A DNA stretch of 64,000 nucleotides, taken from contig NZ_BBNN01000015.1 of NCBI RefSeq assembly GCF_000829695.1, forward strand, positions 523,632 to 587,631, written 5' to 3'. Under the pieces are notes generated by a model. That model had not been told where the DNA came from. It worked only from the letters and a program-made list of their open reading frames with translations, and searched no databases. The DNA is from Streptomyces sp. NBRC 110035. Its GTDB lineage: Bacteria > Actinomycetota > Actinomycetes > Streptomycetales > Streptomycetaceae. This document shows, in pieces, positions 27,901 to 36,900 of the stretch; position 1 is the first letter of the stretch, and each line of letters starts with the position of its first letter. The translations under genes were made by a program, and so were the position numbers.

Positions 27901-30900
27901 CGGCATCCTGGCCCGCGAGGCGGTGAAGATCGACCCACAGGAACGGTTGTTCCTGGAGACCTGCTGGGACCTGCTGGAACGCACCGGCAACCTCGGCGAC
28001 CGCGCGACCGGGCGCACCGGGGTCTTCGCCGGTGCCATGTACGGCACCTACGGCCAGCTCGCCGCGACCGCGTGGCCGCAGGGCGAGATGACCGGCGCGC
28101 ACTCGTCGTACTGGTCGATCGCCAACCGGGTGTCGTACCTGCTGGACCTGTCCGGGCCCAGCTACGCGGTGGACTCCGCCTGCTCGTCCTCGCTCACGGC
28201 GCTGCACCTGGCCTGCGAGAGCCTGCGGCGCGGAGAATGCGACACGGCGATCGCCGGCGGCGTCAACGTGATCATCCACCCCGCGCACTTCGTCTCGCTG
28301 TGTTCGCTGACGATGCTGTCGCCGCACGGTATGTGCCGGGTCTTCGACGCCGAAGCGGACGGATTCGTTCCGGGCGAGGGTGTCGGCGCGGTGCTGCTGA
28401 AGCCGCTGAGCCGCGCGATCGCCGACGGCGACGACATCTGGGCGGTGGTCAAGGGCAGCGCAGTCAACGCGGGCGGCCGTACCTCCGGCTACACCGTGCC
28501 GAACCCGAACGCCCAGGCGGCGGTCATCACGCAGGCCCTCGAACGGGCCGGCGTCGACCCCGCCACGGTCGACTACGTCGAGGCGCACGGCACCGGCACC
28601 GCCCTGGGGGACCCGATCGAGATGGCCGGTCTGCGCAGGGTGTTCGACCGGGTCGCCGTGGGCACAGCCGATGGTGCCGATGCCCGTGCCGACGCCCGGC
28701 CGCTGGCCGTGGGCTCGGTGAAGGCCAACGTCGGCCACCTGGAGGCGGCGGCGGGCATCGCCGGGCTCACGAAGGTGCTGCTCCAACTCCGGCACCGCGC
28801 CATCGCTCCCTGTGCCCACCTCCGCGAGGTCAACCCCCGCATCGACCTCGGCGACCGGCTGGACCTGCCGAGGGAACTACGGCGCTGGGAGGCGGGGGCG
28901 TCGCCCCGGCGGGCCGGTATCAGCTCGTTCGGCGCCGGTGGTGCCAACGCACACGTGGTGATCGAGGAGTACGTGCCCGCACGGCCGGACCCGGTGGGCC
29001 CGCCGTCCGGAGACCAGCTGTTCGTGCTGTCGGCACGGTCGCCCGAGCTGCTGGCCCAGTACGCCGGTGACGTCGCCGCCGCCCTCGGGGGGCCGCTGCC
29101 GGTGGGCGCCGGACTGCCCGGGCTCGCCCACACCAGCCAGGTCGGGCGGCCCGCCCTGCGGGAACGTCTCGCAGTGCTCTGCGGCAGCGTGCCCGAGCTG
29201 GTCACCCGACTGACCTCGGTCGCCCGTGGCGAGAGCGCGCCGGGTGTGTGGCGCGGCAGCGCGGCACCCGGCCGCGAAACGGCTGCTGCCCGCGAGGCCG
29301 TTGCGGGCGGGCCCGACGACACGGCCGTCGGCCCGGCTGCCGAACGGTGGGCGGACGCGGCCCGGCGCTGGACCGGGGGCGAACGGGTCGACTGGGCCGC
29401 CCTGTGGCCCGTTTCGCCACGCGCGGCCGCCTTCCCGGGGCACCCCCAGCGGCGCCGGCGGATCTGGTGGGAGCCGGCCACGCCGCCGCCCGCAGCCCCC
29501 GTGTCGCTGCCCGCGACCGAACCCCTGCCCGAGGGCGCTCCCCTCCCCGCGACCGCTTCCGTCCCTGTAACCGCCCCCGTGTCCCTGAGCGTCCTCGGCG
29601 AGACCGTCCGCGGCCACCACGTCGGAGGCCGTCGCATCCTGCCGGGTGCCGCCGTTCCCCAGCTCGTCCACGCGGCTCTTCCCGGACTGTCCGGCGCCGT
29701 CCGCTTCGGCGACCTGACCTGGCAGCGGCCCCTGGACCTCGACCGCATAACCGAGGTACGGGTCGTGGCGGGCGCCCACCGGCCGGACGAGCCGGTCCCG
29801 TTCACGCTCACCGGCCCCGACGGGGTGGCGTACGCGACCGGCACCGTCGAGCCCCTGCCCGACCCCGCCCTGCCGCCCGGTACTGCGCCCGCCCCCGGCC
29901 AGGTCGGCCCGTCCGTGGCGCCCGCCGTCGTCTACGCCCGCCTCAGCGCGGGCGGGGTGCGGCACGACGGTGGCCTCCAGGTGCTCCGGGCCCTCTGGGC
30001 CGGACCGGGGGAGTGCCTGGCCGATGTGGCGGCATCGCCCGCGCCCGGCCTGTGGCTGGACCCGGCCGTGCTCGACGGCGCGCTCCAGGCGCTCGCCGTG
30101 CTCGACGACGCCAACGGCTACCTGCCCACCTCGTGCGCCGAACTGACCAGCGTTCGTCCGCTCCCGGCCCGCTGCCGGGTGCATGCCCGCGATGTCACCC
30201 CGGACGGTGCCACCGGCTTCCGCATCGTCGACCTGGACATCTACGACGGGGAGGAACAGATCCTCGTCCTGCGGGGGTTGCGGCTGACCGCCGTCCGGAC
30301 CGAGGCGCCCCGTGCCGCCGTCCCCCTGGACGCGTCCGTGCCCGCAGCGGTTCGGAGCGAGGCTCCGGCGCCGTACGGCGGTGTCCGTACGGACCACGCC
30401 CCCTCGGCCGGTGCGACGGCCCGGGAGTCCGCGCCCGTCGACATCGAGATCCGCCACCGGCGGCCCCGTTGGCGGCCTGCCGGCCCGCCGGAGCCGGGCC
30501 GCCCCCTGCGCCGGGTGCTGCTGCACTGTCCGGAGCCCGCACTGCGCGCCGACCTGGCCGCCGAACTGGACCTGCGCGGCATCGCCTGGGACGTCGACGC
30601 CTATGCGGGACCCGGCGCCGTGGACGCCGTCCTCCACGTCTGCCCCGCCTCCGCACCGGACCTCACCACACAACTCAGGGAGGGCTTCGACACCACGCTG
30701 CGGCTGGCGACGAGCCACCTGGGGGCCGCCCGTTCCCGGACCCCGCTGCGGATGCTGGTGGCACACCACATCGACGAGCGGACCGGGCAGGCCCGGCCCG
30801 CGTACGCCGCCCTCGGCGCCCTGCTGCGCACCATCTCGCTGGAGCACACGGACTTCTCCGGCGTCCAGGCGCAGGTGGAGGGGGCCCCCGCAGAGCTTGC

Positions 30901-33900
30901 CCGGCTGCTGGTCGAGGAACTGCTCGGTGCCGGTGAGGGCGACGTCCGGCACACGGCCACGCAGCGGTACGTGCGGGAGTTCGAGGAGTACGAGCCACCG
31001 TCGGCCGCTCAGGCGGCCGACCCGGCCCTCCTCACCGGCCCCGCGCGCACCTACCTGATCACCGGCGGAGCCGGCCGGATCGGCACGACGCTCGCCCGGC
31101 ACCTCGCCGTGCGCGGCGGCCCGGTCAACCTCGTCTTGTGCGGCCGTCGCGCCGCCGACGCCGCAGTGACGGCGGCCTTGCGGGACCTGTCCGCAACCGG
31201 AGCCGAGGTGATCTACCACCAGGCCGACGTCAGTGACCGGCGGCAGGTCGACGCTCTCGTGGCGACGGTCCGTCAGCGGTTCGGCGCCCTGCACGGCGTC
31301 GTGCACGCGGCTGGTGTCACCCGCGACTCCCTCGCGGTGCGCAAGACCCCCCAGGAGGTGGCCGAGGTACTGGCCCCCAAGGTCTGGGGCGTCGTACACC
31401 TGGACGCGGCCACCCGGGACGAACCGCTCGAATTCCTGGCGCTGTTCTCCTCGGTGGCGGCCACTACGGGCAACCTCGGCCAGGCCGACTACGCCTTCGC
31501 CAACGCCTTCCTCGATGCCTTCGCCGACGAACGGGCCGCCCGGCACCGCGCCGGGCGGCGTCCCGGGCGCACGGTGTCCATCGGCTGGCCCCTCTGGTCG
31601 GACAGCGGCATGCTGGTCGACGAGGCCAGCCGCACCCTGATGGCGCAGCACACCGGCATGGTGCCGCTGCCCGGGGCGGACGCCCTGCGCTCCTACGACG
31701 CCTTCCTCGCGGGAGACGAGACGTGCCCCGGCGTGGTCTCCTACGCGGAGGGCCTCCGGCCGCGCAGCACGCGGCACCACACCTTGGTGCCGGACGTCGC
31801 CGGGACCGCCGAGGAGGAGCCGACCGCCGAACGAACCGGGAGCGTCGAGCGGGAACTGCGTTCCGTCGCTGCCGGATTCCTGATGGTGCCGGACGACGAC
31901 GTGGACACTGGCACCGACCTGATGGAACTGGGCTTCGACTCGATCTCGCTGACCGAACTCATCACCAAGGTCAACGCGCGCTACGGCCTCGACCTCCTGC
32001 CCACCGTGCTGTTCGAGGCCCCCACCCTGGAGGCGCTCGCCGAGCGCCTGGTCCGCGAGCACCCGACGGTCGGGCGGGTGGAGGACGTCCCGGAAAGGGC
32101 GTTGTCCGAAGCATCTTCCGCACCTGCCGTGTCTGATGTTCCTGGCGAATCTTCGGTGTCGCCCGTACCCGCCGGCCGGGTGTCCGGCCGCGCCGGGTCC
32201 GCGATGCCCGTCGCCATCGTCGGCATGGCCGGCCGGTTCCCCGGCGCCGACGATCTCGCAGCCCTCTGGCAGACGGTGTCGGCCGGTCGGGACCAGGTGG
32301 GGCCCGTCCCCGCGGACCGTGCCGAACTGCTCGCCGATCCGCGGATGGCCGGGGTACGCGCCGGATTCCTGGAACGTGTCGCGGAGTTCGACGCGGCAGC
32401 CTTCGGCATCTCGCCGCGCGAGGCCGGATACATGGACCCGCAGCAACGCCACTTCCTGGAGGTGACGTGGCAGGCCCTGTACGACGCGGGCCGTCGCCCC
32501 GGCGAGCTGGCGGGTTCAGCCACCGGCGTGTTCGTCGGCGTGGCCACGGGCGACTACAACGAGCTGATGACGGCATATGGCGGCGCCCCCGAGGCCCACA
32601 TGGCCACCGGTGTCGCCCACGCCGTCCTCGCCAACCGGGTCTCTCATCTGCTGGACCTGCACGGCCCCAGCGAGGCGCTGGACACCGCGTGCTCCAGTTC
32701 GCTGGTCGCCGTGCACCACGCCGTCCGCGCGCTGCAGAACGGTGACTGCGACCTGGCCATCGCCGGTGGCGTCAACCTGACGCTCAGTCCCGCCCTTTTC
32801 GCGACCTTCACCAGGGCCGGGATGCTCAGCCCACGCGGCCGGTGCGCCAGTTTCGACGACTCCGCCGACGGATACGTCCGGGGCGAAGGCGTCGGCGCCG
32901 TCGTACTGAAGCCGCTGGACCGCGCACGGGCGGACGGCGACCACGTGCACGCGGTGATCCTGGGCAGCGCGGTCAACCACTGCGGCCGCACGCCGTCCCT
33001 GACCGCGCCCAACCCGACGTCCCAGGCGGACGTCGTCGTCGATGCCGTCCGGGCGGCCGGGGTGGACCCGCGCACCATAGGCTTCGTCCAGGCGCACGGC
33101 ACCGGCACTCCGCTGGGCGATCCCATCGAGATCGAGGGCCTCAAGCAGGCTTACGCCCGGTTGTACGAGGACTGGAACCTGCCCGCCCCGGCCGAGCCGC
33201 ACGTAGCGGTCGGCTCGGTGAAGGCCAACATCGGTCACCTGGAGGCGGCAGCCGGGATCGTCGGCCTGCTCACCACGGTGCTCGCGATGCGGGGCGGTCT
33301 CGTCCCGCCCCAGCCGCACCTGCGCGAGCCGAACCACTACCTGCGCCTGGGCGGCACCCCGCTGACCCTGGCGGACGGAGCCCGGCGCTGGGACCCGGTG
33401 ACGGACGAGTCCGGGCAGCCGGTGCGCCGCGCCGGAGTCAGCTCGTTCGGCTTCGGCGGGTCCAACGCCCATGTGGTGCTCCAGGTCGAGGGAGCGGCGG
33501 AGACCCGGCCACCCTCGACCGGCGGACCGTGGGTCGTGCCGGTGTCGGCGAGGGACGCTCAGGCCCTGGCCGACTACCGCGCGCGGCTGGCCGACTTTTT
33601 CGACCGGACGCCGGGCGCCCGCCTCGACCAGGTGGCGTACACCTTGCAGGTCGGTCGGGAGGAACTCCCGCACCGCCTCGCAGTGGTGGCCCGCGACCGT
33701 GCCCAGCTCGTCGCCGCGCTGCGCGGCACGAGCCCCGACGGAGTACACCTCGGCGTGGCGACCGCCCGCCCGGACGGTGCTCGCGCGCACGTCACTCCGG
33801 AGGAGCTCGCCGCAGCCTGGTGCGACGGCCATGCCGTCGACTGGGCCGGCCGCTGGCCCGCCGTCCCCGGCCGGACACCGCTCCCCGGGCCAGGCTTCAG

Positions 33901-36900
33901 CCGCGTGAGGCACTGGTTTCCCCGTCCCGCCCAGCCCCTGAAGGGATCGACCGACACCATCACCGAGCCTGACAAGACCTCGGTCGAAGCCGTCGAAACC
34001 GTGGCCGTACCTGTGGGGAACCGGAGTGAAACCCGTCAGGCCGCGCCCGCAGCCGTCGCGACCACGTCCGTTGCCGCACGGGCCTCGGCCGCTTCCGTGC
34101 CGTCGTCACTGTCGTCACTCCGGTCCGCCGAGGACGCGAACGAGTCCGTACAACCCGCCCCGGCACGTCGCGCGGCGCGTGGACAGGTCCGCTTGGCGCC
34201 GGTACGCCGCGTGGACACGCCGCGGCCCCCGTCCCCGCGCGTCGGCGCACCCGAGCCGTCGGCCCCGGCGCCCGCACGGGCCGCCGAGGTGACGGCGCAG
34301 GGGCTCCGCGAGCGGGTGGCGGTGGCGCTGGGCCTGCCTGCCGAGGAGATCGGCGACCACGACTCGTTGACCAGCCTCGGCCTCGACTCGATCATGCGCG
34401 TGGAACTGGTCCGCTGGCTGCACGACAAGCACGGCACTACCCTGCCGACGAGCGAGCTCTATGAGCACGACACGCTCTCCGGCCTGGCGCGCTACCTCGG
34501 CACGGTCGGTGCGCCGGATCCCGCCCCGGCTGCTCCGGACTCCGTACGGTCCCGGCCGGAGGCCGAGTCGGCCGCGGTGATGCCCGTACAGCCGGTGTCG
34601 GCGCCGCAACCGGTCGCCGCGGACGCCGTACGGCAGCCCATCCAGGAAGCGGCCCTGATGCCGGACCCGGCGACGCCTGTACCGGCCGAGTCGACTCCGG
34701 CACCGGCCGCTCCGGATGCGCAATCGGAGGCGGATGCGGAGCCGGACGACCTCGCCGCCGTCGTGCGTCGCGCCGTCGAGCGTGCCGTGCAGAAGGATCT
34801 GGGGCCCGACGGCCGGTTCACGGACGGTTCCCTCACCTCTCTCGACATGCTGCGGGCGGTACGCGCACTGGAGAAGGTGCTCGGCACGCTGCCCAAGACG
34901 CTGCTGTTCGACCGGCCCGACTGCGTCTCGCTCGCCGACCACCTGGCCGGACGGTTCGGCGCCCCGGCGGTGGCCCGGCTCGGGGAACCCCCCGCCCCTG
35001 CCCCGCGGGACATCGCCCACACCGGAGCGGGCGCCAGGGTGGTTGTACCGCGCTCCGAGCTGGCCGACCGCCCCGACCTGCTGCGGCTCGTGCGGGATGT
35101 CGAGGAGCAGTACGGGATGGAGACCGGCCTGGCCGGTCTGAGCATCGCTCCGCTGCTGTTCTTCCCGGCCACCCGCGACGGCTACCTGGCGATCGGCCGC
35201 CGTGACGACTCCGTGCTGGTGTGGCGGTACACCGGTGCACCGGAGCAGTTCGCCTCGGCGGCCGGTGAGCTGCTGGCACACTGCCGCGACAACGGACTGC
35301 GGCTCAACCTGCTGTCCACCGAACCTCTCACGGAGCTGGCCGGCACCCCCATGCTGGCCACCGCGTTCGGGGTCGTGCAACGGCTGCAGAACCTCGACGC
35401 GTTCTCGCTCGACGGCGGTCGCCGGAGCAAACTGCGCTATCTGGTGAACCGGTTCCGCCGCGACGGTGACAACCGGGTCGAGGAGTACGTCAGCGGCTCC
35501 GACCCGGCGACCGACGAGGCGATCGCCGGTCTGGTCGACCAGTGGTCCGAGGGCAAGCAGATGGTGAACGCGTACGTCGCCGAGGCCCGCGAGCTGATCA
35601 GGGCGGGGAAGCTGCCCGACCGACACCGGATCTTCCTGACCTACCGTGACCAACAGCTGCTCAGCGCCATCGTGCTGGCCGCACTGCCCGCCGAGAAGGG
35701 GTACCTGCTCGATGTGGAGTTCTATCCGCGGAGCATGCCGCTGGGCGGCCTGGAGTACAGCCTGGTCGAGATCGTGGGGCGGCTCGCCGCGGAGGGGGCC
35801 GAGGTGCTCAGCTTCGGCGGCAGCTTCGGCGTCGAGGTGACGACCACGCCCAACCCGGCGCAGGACGTGCGCCAGGCGCTCGCCGAACTGCGCTCGGTCG
35901 GGATCTTCGACGAGGGCAACTACCGCTTCAAGAAGAAGTTCGGGCCGGTCGAGGTGCCCCTCTACCTTTGCCAGCCGGCCGCGAACCGTACCGATGCCGT
36001 CGACCTGATCACGATGATCGCCAACTCGGAGGACACGGCGGCCACTTCCCCGGAGGGCGTGGACACCGGCACGGCGGGTACCCCCGGCTCGGCCGACCAC
36101 GAGGCGGCCCCCGGCGCGCCCGTGTCCGACCGCGCCGCGCAGCTGGCCCGGGTCGGGCACAACCCGGTCCTGCTCGACCACGCGGAGGTGGAGTTCGACC
36201 TGCTCACCGACTCGTGGTTCGAGCGCACCGACGCCTTCGTCACCGACCGGATGGCCGCCCTGGCTGCCCGGGTCGCGGACCCGGGCAGCGCCCCGGTGGC
36301 ACCGCCCGCCTGGATGCCGCTGTCGCATGTGTCGTGGACGGCGTCCGGACGGTCCGCCGAGCTGCGGCTGTGCCGCTCCTGGCCCGGCCGACGGGGAGTC
36401 GTGCTGCACAACGACCTGTTCCCGACGTGGCAGTTCGCGCTGGCCGAGGCGGGGTTCACAGCGGTCCGGACACCGCGTCCGGACGGCGCGGCGCACACCG
36501 GCGACGCCCGGCTCGCCAGGCTGGCAGCCCTGCTGGACGAGTACGGCGCGGACGTGTCGTTCGTCTGTCTGGAGCTGAGCACCAACGCGGCCGGCGGCCT
36601 CCCGCTGACCCTCGGCGCACTCAGGGAGGCGGCCCGTACCCTGCATGAGCGCGGCGTGCCGCTGGTGCTGGACGCCACCCGGATGGTGGACAACGCGTGG
36701 GCGGCCGGCGAAGCGGCCCGCGCCGACCTCTGGCAGACGGTGCGCGACCAGCTCGACACCGCCGACGCCGTGACGGTGAGCCTGTCGAAGAACTTCGCCG
36801 TCGGGCTTGGCGGGCTGGTCGCCACCCGGCGCTCCGACCTGGCCGAGCGGATGGCCGAGGACGAGGACGCCTACGGCCGTCAACTCGGCCGCCAGCAACA

